This document shows positions 1 to 10,299 of a DNA stretch of 64,000 bases, piece after piece (position 1 is the first letter of the stretch; each line of letters starts with the position of its first letter). The DNA is taken from contig NC_065531.1 in assembly GCF_020184175.1 (NCBI RefSeq), positions 40,693,213-40,757,212 on the forward strand. The letters are read 5' to 3'. The stretch is from Aphis gossypii. Taxonomy: Eukaryota; Arthropoda; Insecta; Hemiptera; Aphididae. Below the pieces are notes generated by a model that searched no databases, was not told the DNA's origin, and worked only from the letters and a program-made list of their open reading frames with translations. Position numbers and translations under genes: made by a program.

Positions 1-1750
1 TAAAAATTAATACCTACTCACTAATAATTATTGTCCAAATATTTGCAGTATTACACCATTGCCCTGACGTGTAACAATACGTTTTAAGGTATATATGTGC
101 AGTTATTATATTATATTGAATAATGTTGTGATTTTATGCTCTGTAAAAAAGTAGTATTTACTACTTAGGGATAATCTATTTAAATGTTTTGTAGGCTTGT
201 AGCCAAGGACAAATAAATTACAATAAACACTATATCTAATATAAATTAATGATTATATATGTAGACTATACAACTATGATTTCGCTGTACAAGTAAAAAC
301 TGGTGTATTGCATATTTATATGCTATTGTGATACTACGATAATTTATAAAATTAAACTGTTTGCGAAAAGGCTATTAAAAAAATTAAAACCTTTACCAGG
401 TAATAGTTTCTTTTTGTTACAAGACTGGCTCGTTTTGAGCTCAATTTACAGGCAATATATGTTTCCAATGTTAGGTAGAACTTCTGTATAGACAATCATA
501 ATTCATAAATATTTAAATTACTTAATTTATTAGTTGATATTATATATTTCATTATTTAAAAATTAAAATACACGTACCCTAAGTGATAACAACTAATAAT
601 TTCTAATTAATTTACTACTTACGTCAACATAATATAACCTACCGATTTTATTTTTTACTTCTAATTATTTCGACTTGCAGTTTAAAAAGAATTTAATCTA
701 CACAAGAACACATTTAAAAACAATTATTACAATAAAATATCAATAACGATAAGAAAATGTGTATTTATGTTTACTTCTGCTTTTGTATTCCATAATGAAT
801 CCAAAGAATTTATTTCCATTATCGTACCTACTTATTTTATGGAATAATCGATTTTGTCTGTGTATCTTCCCAATAATGTTGTATATTATGTTCAAAATAA
901 TATCACTTCTATATTATTATGTTATCATTAAAACTGTTATCTCAAAATATGCCAATAGCTACTAACTATTATAGAGAGCTATAATGGATGATTGAAATTA
1001 TTGTTCTGTTGTATATTCGTACTAGTTCAAGCAATTTAGTTTAGTTTTCCTTTGTACCTAATATTATATTACACATACAGTTTTTCGCTTTATTCTGTTT
1101 TGTTTTAGTTTATCATGAATTTATCATGATGCACAAGAATGATATAATATTATCGTTTTAATAAATTTTAATTGGTAAGTGAAAACATTTAATTACTAAT
1201 TAGAACTTCCTAAAATATTTTTATCGTATAATAATCGTTGTACATATAATTTGTAAACACAAATTGACTAAAACATAGAAATAATAGCAGTACCTAAATA
1301 GTATTTTTATTTCAAAAAACATAACCGTCTATCAGAAATTTATTTTAAATACAGATTCATCGAGACGTCGATTATGAGTTTTGTCGCGCAGTAACACTGC
1401 AGGATCGCCTACTTTACAATTTTTTAAGAAAAAGGAAAATCTCGTTTAAGAAATAAGCTTGTCTAAATACGCCAAGACCGTAAGATGGTAAACCGACAGT
1501 AGACATTATTTTCTTTATAACTAAAAACGTACAAACATTTTAGACATAAATATGATTATTTTATCACTTGTTAATTGGCAAATCGTCGTAAAGACGAATG
1601 CATAAATCAGGTATACTAATATTAGTCATGTGGTAGGTATCTATAGTATAGACGCCACGGAAAAGTTAATATCTGTTGAAAATCGTATTTTCCGGACATA
1701 CTATTACGTAATTGTCGGCAATGTTTTCATCAATATTGAAGAATATTAAT
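1..1750. other. AT-rich DNA, no gene seen
   Basis: Short A/T-rich words with frequent stops in all frames. Open frames of 60-70 codons here have no recognisable domain and look random. No terminal inverted repeats or RNA genes were recognised. Confidence 0.6.
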
Positions 1751-1759
1751 TCACTTTTC

Positions 1760-2148
1760 ATGTCAGTGTCCGGACTAACAACTCTGCGCCTACTCCGGCC
1801 CTATATACCTTTCACTCGGGGCCGAATGCGTCTCATCAAATCGTGCGTCTAAACCGGTTTCCATGGCTGTAAATCGTAATCGTAACTGCCGGCCGGAGTA
1901 CCACCTATGTTATTATATGCAATGCCGTCACGCAACTATTATCAAGAATAATAAAGAATGTTTGTAGGTTATGTGCAAGCAGTCCATCTGCAAAGACGGT
2001 TGCTGAATATCCTGAAAAAATCGTCTTTACCGTAGATACAAACGAATTCGTCGGACGGAGATGACGTCGAATTGCAGTTCATGAACTTACCGCCGCTGTG
2101 CATTTTGTCTCGTGAATTTTGCACCGTGAACACGATTCTTGTTGTATT
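1760..2148 (+). promoter_or_regulatory. Probable gene A promoter and untranslated first exon
   Basis: A GC-richer block upstream of gene A contains a TATA-like word (TATATA, 1802-1807), about 30 bases before an initiator-like TCATCA near 1833. An alternative arthropod initiator TCAGT lies at 1763-1767. A strong donor, GTGAGTAA, begins at 2149 and could splice to the acceptor ending at 4836 (TTCTAG). An upstream ORF of 34 codons starts at 1863 and stops at 1965-1967; if transcribed it could lower translation of the transporter. The exon assignment is inferred from signals and position only. A minus-strand open frame over 1969-2190 matches no known protein and is treated as chance. Confidence 0.33.
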
Positions 2149-4836
2149 GTGAGTAAAAAGACGTCCAGAATAGTATTTAAAGTTGTTCAAAATATTATAT
2201 TATACATCGCAGTCACATGCTTCAACATTAATAATTTCTTGTTCTTCACGTTTGGAAGTATCTCGTATAGTATTATAACCTACCTAATTTCTGCATAGTA
2301 TAAAGGATAAAGGTAGATATTGCGCTATTTTTTTAAGTGCACAAAATATGTCTTACGTTTGCATAGTACCTAATGTTTATTGAACTGTGCATTTGTAATA
2401 TTACATAATATAATATTATAGACAGTGAAAAGTGATACCTTTTTCTTTTAATAGAGTAAGATTTATAAATTGTTGTGACTTAAATGAAAGTCGATACTTA
2501 TACTATTATTTACAATAGGTACCTACCTATATGAAATATAATAAATTGGTTACATTTTGTTGTCTAACGAGTCTGTATACATTACTAAATTGTTCGTAAC
2601 ATGCTTAATTGAACCTAAATAATACGATATATTACCTGCCATTATTATCTATGGTATTCAGTGTTCTTTTTAGTAACTGGTATTTATTGTTTTTAGTTAC
2701 ACAATACACATATTACACATAACATAATGAATAAATACCCAATATTTTTAATTACAAATAAGACATAAATATGTATTTTTAATAATTAGATATATAATAT
2801 ATGGTACAATAAAACGTTTGACGTAAAATATATATAAGTTAAATAAGTACTATACTTGTTAAAACAAATTAAAATTAAGTGATACTTTGCTTTTATTTAT
2901 TTAAAAATAAATAATTTTGGTAACATAAGTCATAACTGTAGATAATTAATTGTTCAATATGAAGAATTTAATTAATTTTTATTTCTCATTAACGACTAGT
3001 GGAAGGTTAATTTTAACCAAAATAACGATAATAAATGTTTATCATTATGATTAATGATATATAAATTCATCATTCTAGTTTTTTTCTCGTTAAGCTTATA
3101 CCATAAGTGTACATACGAAAATATAATTATGCAACTAACTATACACGTAGTAAGTATTGCACAATATTGTACAAACAATTAGAAAACTATATTTTTAGGG
3201 TAACGCAAATTCTTTATTTTAGTTTTTTTCATTAGATTTATACTACATAATTATATGTCAATAATTGTGTAACTGTTCAACTATACTGCAAGTTCTAAGT
3301 ATTAGACAGTTAGACAATTTATTTATAGCAAAAATTTATTTTGAGAGTACTGTTAACAAATTTGAAGTAGGTATTAAACTTTCAATCATTACGTGTGTAA
3401 TTTTACTTTTATTATAAATATGGAAAAAAGTCCGAATACCTATATATTTTAAGATTATTACTTTTTTGGATCAATGTCCGCAACTATTTATCTGTAATAT
3501 TCTTACTAACATAATTTTTAATATTGCTGATAACTAGTTAATTCCAAAAAATATAACAATTGATTGTTATTCATAATGAAATGGAAAGGGTAATTATTTT
3601 GAAATAGGGATAACATTTTTTTTTAATGTTTTTTGTGCTTTTTTGTACACTATTAACCATAATTTGCTAGAAATACTCATAAAGAGAAGCCAAAAATTAT
3701 CCAAATGTTTAAATTATTTCAAAAATTAATAATAATAATTTTATACTTTTATTTGTAAATATTCAGTATACTAATATAGTTAATCAAAAATTATTTTAAA
3801 TTAATATAGATCCTATAAACACTGATAATTTATAAAATTTAGGTATTTAGTAAATTAAGACTTTTTCAGAGTTAACAATATTGTAAGTAGGTAGTTCAGA
3901 CTTTTTTTCTATTTACCATCAGCTTATAATATCAATATGTTTATTAATAATTATTTAACAAAGTATAAATTATTTATTTTATTAGTAAATCTGAAATGGG
4001 TTAAAAAATGTGTTGATAAACTAATATTATTATGTTATATTGCATTATATTACATTAAAACTAATTTAATTTAAAATCATTGTATTTCTAATTTCTATAC
4101 ATAGCATATATTCAATTACATATATTTTAAATTTTTAATGATAATGTTGTTTAATATTTTATTAAAATCATACTAATGTTAACAGTTTACTTTGCTTCAG
4201 ACTTTATTCACTGTACTATCAAATCAATAATGTGATCAATAATGTTTAAATCAATAATAGCCATATACCTTATCAACACTAAATATTTGATAGTTAATAT
4301 ATTTGTATTATATTTTAATTAAACTACCTTATTTGTATTTTTTATGTATTAATTTTATTAATGTATTTATACTAATGATATACTATTATACTATGTATAT
4401 AATAGATATATTACAAACTTTTAAGTTTACGTAGGTACAAGTTGTTTATAGGATTTTTACCTACAGATTATAATTTATATAGGTATGATTTATAAAGCTT
4501 GATAAATATTTTTGACTTACGACTAAAAAATATAATAATTTTACTAATACGCACTTTTTTTTGATAAGTAGTACCTATAACAATATAAATATTTTAATTT
4601 TTACCAGAGAAATTATAAAGGAAAAATTATCAAATAAATTTAATGCTCACACGAACGATTGTTTTTTAAAAATTTTAAATAATATTTAAAGTATAAGAAT
4701 TATATTATATGCTTAAATTATTGTGAATAAATAATACGCCTGTTTAAAACAAAAATAAAACGTTTTAGTGATTCATCTATTCTATGTAAGTGCAATATAT
4801 TAAGCTATCATAATTATTATTATTTCATTGTTCTAG
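2149..4836 (+). other. Probable 5' UTR intron of gene A
   Basis: AT-rich DNA of about 2.7 kb between the proposed untranslated exon and the exon with the start codon. It has no coding signal, inverted-repeat element or RNA gene that I can recognise. Confidence 0.35.
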
Positions 4837-4877
4837 TAAATTAAATTCAAAGAGAAAGATACCTACAGCAGTAAACC

Positions 4878-4977
4878 ATGTTGTCCGAATCGTCGTACAG
4901 TGGCGAAATGGAAAAACGGCCATTGCTCTCATCAAAAAAAATCTCGGTCCGGCGTTCTCTATTGGCGAGTTTTCTCG
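4878..4977 (+). CDS. Gene A coding exon 1
   Basis: Starts at ATG 4878, one codon after an in-frame TAA (4872-4874), which makes this the only possible start in the exon. It encodes 33 codons plus one base: a polar N-terminus with SSYSGEMEKRPLL, then basic KKISVRR just before helix 1, consistent with a cytoplasmic N-terminus. Donor GTAAGG follows at 4978. The exon may begin at 4837, after TTCTAG. The phase-1 junction falls inside helix 1, at the same place as in gene B. Confidence 0.85.
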
Positions 4978-7900
4978 GTAAGGTTATCATTATCATATTA
5001 TTATAATTTATAACACTGTAACGATCGTAAAGTATAGCTTATGTGATGACCTTTAACTTGTAAATTTGTGACGTATTTTTCATCGTTATTAAGATTTAGG
5101 GCTTATTGTATGGTCGTAACGATTCTTTATTATTAGTGCTCTGTTTTAATATTCACTAATCTTTTGAGTTTTGTTTGATAGACCGTCTAAAACTCGTAAG
5201 ATGCTTATTTTATTACACATTTTATCGGTTAATATTATTACATCATTCGTTATTATGATGAACGTATTTATTTAAATAATATGGAACGCTAAATAAATTT
5301 CGTTTTTAATTTTTAATTTCTTTGCAATTCAAAAGATACGAGTATGCTTATCAACCTCGTTATCAACTATAGTCCAATATGAAAGATGGTCGTCTACTCA
5401 TACCTGATACCTCTTTCATTTTATTTTTAACTAGGAACTAAACTAATTTTTTCACAGCTAAAAATGTGTTTCTTTAGCATACATATAAATACTCATTTTT
5501 TTCAGATATCACGATTATAGACAGCGAAGGATATAGTCATATAGAAAGGTATCAGCCCTCCTATAGTTTTAGGATTCCTATCTTTGATTACAGCTAGCTA
5601 TAGCTATTGTATGGTTTAATAATTGGATTAAAATATTTCCTACTAATTTATTATTACCATATGAAATATAATGACGACCAAACACTCGTAGCTAGCCCAG
5701 ATTTTGAACAGTCGATCCTTACCAATCCGGACCTGACTATATCAGATATCATTAATTGTAATTTTATACTGATCATTGGAATTTATTTAAAAATTAAATT
5801 TTGAACAACTAGAAAAGTAATCATTTATATTTTGTATTTGTATAGTAGAGTACTAGAATATAATATTAAAAATGTTCAGTGCATCGACACAATAATGGAT
5901 AATTTATTGTAATAATGTTTGAGGTTTTAGTATTGTAATAATATATACATTATACATACTGTTATATACCTACTAATGTATCATAATATTAAACTCTACA
6001 GTATTATGTGTACAATTTTATACATAATATACATTATACACTTATTCGTCTTCGATGCTTAAGTGAAGTTTTTTTTTGTTATTGTCAAAAGCTTCCGTGA
6101 TGTCATTTGCTTCGGGAACCGTGGTCGGTGGCTGGACGGCTCCGGAACATCCCGAAACCGTCGGCGAAAAGATGTTCATGATGGAAACCATGGAGCAATC
6201 GTCGTGGGTCGTATCCATATACCTGATCGGCGCCCTCTTGGGCGCTCTCCCGGCCGGCGGGTTATCGCGAACCTTCGGACGCAAGAAGTTTCTTCTGTCG
6301 CTTGCGATTCCTATGACAGTCGGATGGCTGTTCATCATGTTCTTCGTGGATAACGTAAGTATATAATGAAATGATGCAGAATCTGTTATGGCAACAATAA
6401 TAATAATAATAATTTGCCATTTTATTACATTTTACTACAACAATAATTTATAATAACAATAATAATTTTATTACATTTTTTAACAACAATAAAGAGACGC
6501 GTTGTTTCCTGTCAATTTAATTCACATTGTTATGATTTCTCACGTATTTTCATATACGACTCACGGCGTACCGTCTTAGGGAAACTTTGAGACGGCATCT
6601 CCCTAATAATTATAACACTGAAAAATAAAAATTTGTATTAATTTTTAGAAAAAATTACTCATTATGTAGTCGAATTCACAAATTTACTCAGTGAGGTTAT
6701 ACACAAAAGTCGAGTCTCCCCATACGTTTTATTCACGTTAACCGCTAACTGCAGTAAAACGAGTATGTGATTTCCTCTTTGATGCGTTCAAAGGTTCTAC
6801 ACAATATTATGCATAACTGTTTCATTAATTTAACATAATATTTTCTAATAATATGATTCGGTCGCAGGTGTATATGATTCTAGTGGGTCGTTTCTTGTGC
6901 GGATTGTCGCTTGGAGCAGTCACGGTGGCGGTGCCGCTTTACAGCTGCGACGTGGCGCCGGACGTGTGCCGCGGCCGCGGTGGCGTGTTCCTCGACTTCA
7001 TGCTGTGCGTGGGAATCCTGTACTCGTACGTGGCTAGCTCCTTGCTGGGCCTTTACGCGTTCGCGTTCACTTGCGCCATCTTTCCGATTGTGTTCTGCGT
7101 CCTTTTCTGGCGCATGCCCGAATCGCCTTTGTACCTGTACAGCCGCGGCCGCTACGTGGACGCCAAATCGGCCCTCATGTATGAACACCCTTATTATAAT
7201 TATAGCGGGTCACTTGTGAGGGGTGTGTGTGACTTGCGGTGAAAGTGTAGAGACAGTGTTTGGGTTTCGTGGGTATAGGAGGTACGTTTTGGCATGCTGC
7301 GGAAATTACCGCATTTGTTTTTCTTTTTTCGTAATGCCTATAAAGTAGTTTGACGACGCTTTGATCACAATATTATTAAAAATAATAATAAAAAAAAAGT
7401 ATAAAAAGTATTAAGTATTACGTATTTTTTGTTATTTAAAGTATTTTTTTACAGTTAAAAACAGGCCTCAATAGTTATTATAGAACACGAATCTAACTTT
7501 AAATGCATCGTATTTTGAAAAATGATCCACTGTATTATTTGAAAGGAAAATTAGGGGTTAATATTTTTATTCGGTTTACGATATAATATGTTCATTTATA
7601 CTATTCGATATTTATTGTTGCACCAAAAACACAAAACTATAACAAGGAATTCTTAAAAAAAATAAATAATAATAAACGGTAAATTATTAATTCAACAGCT
7701 TAAAAGATTTTTAAAAATTATATATTCATCAAAGGTCTTAAATAATCGATAAAACTTCGTTGAATTAAATGTCGAGAAAAATTTTAAGAAAATATATTTT
7801 ATGCAAGAATAAGTACACTCGGGCTACGGTTTATCGAGTCTATCGCAGACAATTGTCTAGGGGTTTAATGTAGGCAATATATACTTGATTGTGTGGGTTT

Positions 7901-10081
7901 TGAGGTCTCATATCGTCGTCAAATACAGCCAGGTTATTAGTGTTATTAGTGTTATTACTGATATTTAACTAGCCTACGGTTTGGTATGAAATCTTATTAG
8001 AAATAACCGTCCGGTACCTACAAAAATGTTTTCAAACGATCGCAGTACAATGCTGTATTATGCGCGCGGATAACGATGAGAATTTTTATATGACATGTAT
8101 TATCGTAATTCAGATGGCTGAACGGAGAAGACTTCGACATTACTGCGGCATTCGATGAGTTCGCAAAATTGCAGACCGAAGACGATGCACTTCCCATCGA
8201 AAAGAACTTGCAACCCGCTGGAAGAAAGTACGGTTGATTTAGTTAAAATACGTTCTCGGACAACCGTGACAAATTATGATAATATATATTATATTGTTTC
8301 AGGGGAGCTTTCGTGAAGGCGGTTGTCCTGTCATTGGGATTGGCTACCGCGCAAAGGTTGTCTGGTGCTGGAGCCATTATACAGTACACTGCAAAATTGT
8401 TCAGCATAGCTGGGTCGTCGGTGGCGCCGAACACAGCATCGATAATAACTGGAATTTTCCAGCTGCTCGGTTCGGGCATCACCATCTTCCTCGTCGACCG
8501 GGTGGGCCGCCGAAAACTTCTCCTCGTCTCGTCCTCAGTTGTGGTAGGATGCTTGGCCATGTTGACTCTGTACTTCTATTTCTTGAACAAAGGTTCGTAC
8601 TACCTATTCATATGCATATTATAATACTCTTATAATGTCTGGTTCTTGCGCGATGATAATATCTACGAAGGTCGTCGTAGTTGTACCTATACTCCTATTA
8701 ATATTTTTGTTTTTGAGAATTTCTGAAAAATAGAAATAAAGAATGTTACACAATCATTTTTAATGCGTTAGCGATGAAGAAATAAGAAAAATATTTAAAT
8801 TTCTATAAGTTGTGATCACTATTGTACACGTTGAAATTATGTACTATAATTTGTGCCAAATGATGCGAGCGTTAAAAAATATTTTAAATATGACGTATAA
8901 TATGAATACCTATGAAATAACTTGATTTTTATTAATTCCAGGAAATTTAACAGTTGTGGTTTTATTTTATAATAAGTTTAACGTTATAATTTTTTTACTT
9001 AAGAAATTAAAACGATAAATCACACTAGATAAAATTCTTCTTTATTTGCGATAAAAAATTGTTTAATTTCATAAAAAAAATTAAGCGAAATAATAATTTA
9101 GTATAATACTTAATATTTTGTTACTGAATTAATATACCAATATGATTTAATTTTTATTTGTATATACTGGTCCTTATTGTAACTGAAGATCGTGAGTAAT
9201 TATTCTTAACACTCGCGTTGTAACTGTAAGTTCTGACGATCAATAACAATTTATTAACTCTCTCTCACTCCAAACCAAGACCACAAATAACATGCCATCT
9301 TAATATTAATCCTATTACAATAATAATACTTCATACGATCATATAATATACCTATACACATTTTTAATTTTACGACGCATAGTCTAGCCGATTTTAACAA
9401 ACGTGTAATCTTATACCTAACATCTTTATTAATTATTACCATTTATCATCACACGGAAGTGGACTTAGGTGTACTTAAACGATGTAGATGGTAAATAGTA
9501 TAATATTATGTATAGCATGTGGCTCGCGTCATAGACTTTTGCAGCTCGCGTCTTATCGTAACATTTTTACAAACAATTTTTTTTAATATGAATTTATGTA
9601 TTGTATAACAATATAATTTTTTTTTTTACATTTTGGCTCTTCCATATTTATTAATATATTTGGTGGCTCACGAGTTTCTTCATCTTATATAATATAATAT
9701 AATGTTTCGACGCTATTTGCAGGCATGTTGGAGAACTCCTTGAAAATACTACCGATAATCATAGTCTGTACGTACATCTCATTCTTCAGGCTCGGATTGG
9801 GACCGATACCATGGTTCATTACTACCGAGCTGATCGGAGCCGATCATTCAAATCGCGCGCAGTCCTGCATAGTCTCGTACTCGTGGATATTGTCGTTCGT
9901 AGTGATGAAGACGTTTGTCATGCTGGTCGACGAGTGGCCTGTGGCTTTGTGGCTGGGCTACACAATCATATCGGTTATTGGGTACCTATTCATATTGTTT
10001 TTCATACCCGAAACCAACAACAAGCATGCTGATGAAATCCGTTTGTCACTAGCAAAAACCTATCACATCCATTCGTCCTGA
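4878..10081 (+). CDS. Gene A: SP/GLUT-family sugar transporter, Tret1-like, 478 aa, six coding exons (whole span)
   Basis: Join 4878-4977, 6092-6354, 6868-7178, 8114-8227, 8303-8592, 9723-10081: 1437 nt, every junction GT/AG with matching phase. The product has the normal length and order of an MFS sugar porter: short cytoplasmic N-terminus, helix 1 about residues 28-49, FGRKK loop (95-99) between helices 2 and 3, GR-FLCGLSLG helix 4 (128-137), PESP (205-208) after helix 6, a roughly 50-residue central loop, QRLSG (280-284) in helix 7, DRVGRRK (328-334) between helices 8 and 9, GPIPW (386-390) in helix 10 and a PETN end motif (455-458). Family knowledge says facilitated plasma-membrane transport of hexose or trehalose; which sugar cannot be read. 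Oddities: Q-to-R in the QQxSG motif and D for E in PxYxxE. The start is fixed by an in-frame TAA at 4872-4874. Confidence 0.92.
4978..6091 (+). other. Gene A intron 1
   Basis: 1.1 kb, AT-rich, from donor GTAAGG to acceptor TCAAAAG. A 65-codon open frame at 5607-5804 lies inside it. It is not homologous to anything I recognise and breaks the transporter frame, so it is treated as intronic. Confidence 0.7.
6092..6354 (+). CDS. Gene A coding exon 2 (helices 1-3)
   Basis: Encodes residues 34-121: rest of helix 1 (ASGTVVGGWTAP), the extracellular loop, helix 2 with SSWVVSIYLIGALLGALPAG, the intracellular signature SRTFGRKK and helix 3. Conserved MFS features here are the GxxxG-like small residues and the G-R-K loop that gates the N-terminal bundle. 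Acceptor AAAAG ends at 6091; donor GTAAGT begins at 6355, phase 0. Much GC-richer than the flanking introns. Opposite-strand and shifted-frame open frames over this exon are shadows. Confidence 0.92.
6355..6867 (+). other. Gene A intron 2
   Basis: 513 bases from GTAAGT to TCGCAG. It contains an (AAT)n microsatellite at about 6398-6413 and a second AAT-rich run further on. No other feature seen. Confidence 0.75.
6868..7178 (+). CDS. Gene A coding exon 3 (helices 4-6)
   Basis: Encodes residues 122-225: VGRFLCGLSLG of helix 4, PLYSCD (144-149) where the family has PxYxxE, RGRGGVFLD at the RGxLG position, helices 5 and 6, and the conserved MPESPLYL (204-211) that begins the central loop. The donor is GTATGA at 7179; reading on past it would lose the family pattern and soon stop, whereas splicing to 8114 restores the expected [I/R]WL at residues 225-227. 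Phase 2. This is the most GC-rich exon of the gene. Confidence 0.92.
7179..8113 (+). other. Gene A intron 3
   Basis: 935 bases from GTATGA to ATTCAG. AT-rich with a short TTATTAGTG tandem near 7935. No gene or mobile element recognised. Confidence 0.75.
8114..8227 (+). CDS. Gene A coding exon 4 (central cytoplasmic loop)
   Basis: A short 114-nt exon encoding residues 226-262, WLNGEDFDITAAFDEFAKLQ and onward. The acidic, charged composition is typical of the cytoplasmic loop between helices 6 and 7 of sugar porters. Acceptor AATTCAG ends at 8113; donor GTACGG begins at 8228. Phase 2 at both ends, so it could be skipped without a frameshift. Confidence 0.88.
8303..8592 (+). CDS. Gene A coding exon 5 (helices 7-9)
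   Basis: Encodes residues 264-359 plus a split codon: helix 7 with AQRLSGAGAIIQYT (279-292), helix 8, DRVGRRKLLL (328-337) and helix 9. The family motif QQxSG reads QRLSG, a rare change at a position that contacts sugar in structurally known GLUTs. The preceding intron is only 75 bases (8228-8302). Acceptor TTTCAG ends at 8302; donor GTTCGT begins at 8593, phase 1. Confidence 0.92.
8593..9722 (+). other. Gene A intron 5
   Basis: 1130 bases from GTTCGT to TTGCAG, AT-rich. A 62-codon minus-strand open frame (9254-9442) has no recognisable content. Nothing else seen. Confidence 0.75.
9723..10081 (+). CDS. Gene A coding exon 6 and stop (helices 10-12)
   Basis: Encodes residues 361-478, with codon 360 split across the junction. 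It carries the conserved LGLGPIPWFITTEL (383-396) of helix 10, helices 11 and 12, and IPETNNKHADEI (454-465), a variant of the PETKG motif at the cytoplasmic C-terminus, then a short tail ending in HIHSS. Stop TGA at 10079-10081. No sign of truncation. Confidence 0.93.
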
Positions 10082-10093
10082 TTATTTTGTATT

Positions 10094-10286
10094 AATAAAA
10101 ATTTTAAAAATTTAAATTAAATTAAAGTTTTATATTTTTGTGAATTGTATAATGTAACGCGTGGTTGTACTTTTATATTTTAAAGGTGTGTGCTTCATTG
10201 TATGTTAACTATTATATTATAGTTGAATTAAGTTATTACATTATATATATTTTTTTTTGTGTACTGTGTGTTTACAGCGAAATAAA
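10094..10286 (+). terminator. Gene A polyadenylation signals
   Basis: AATAAA occurs at 10094-10099, only 13 bases after the stop codon, and again at 10281-10286. The second would give a 3' UTR of about 220 bases and is the more usual arrangement. Cleavage sites cannot be read from sequence alone. Confidence 0.5.
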
Positions 10287-10299
10287 AGGTACTTACTGG

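Noticed and set aside
6880..7219. Alternative-frame and minus-strand frames over gene A exon 3
   Set aside because: Shadows of a GC-rich transporter exon with full motif support in one frame.
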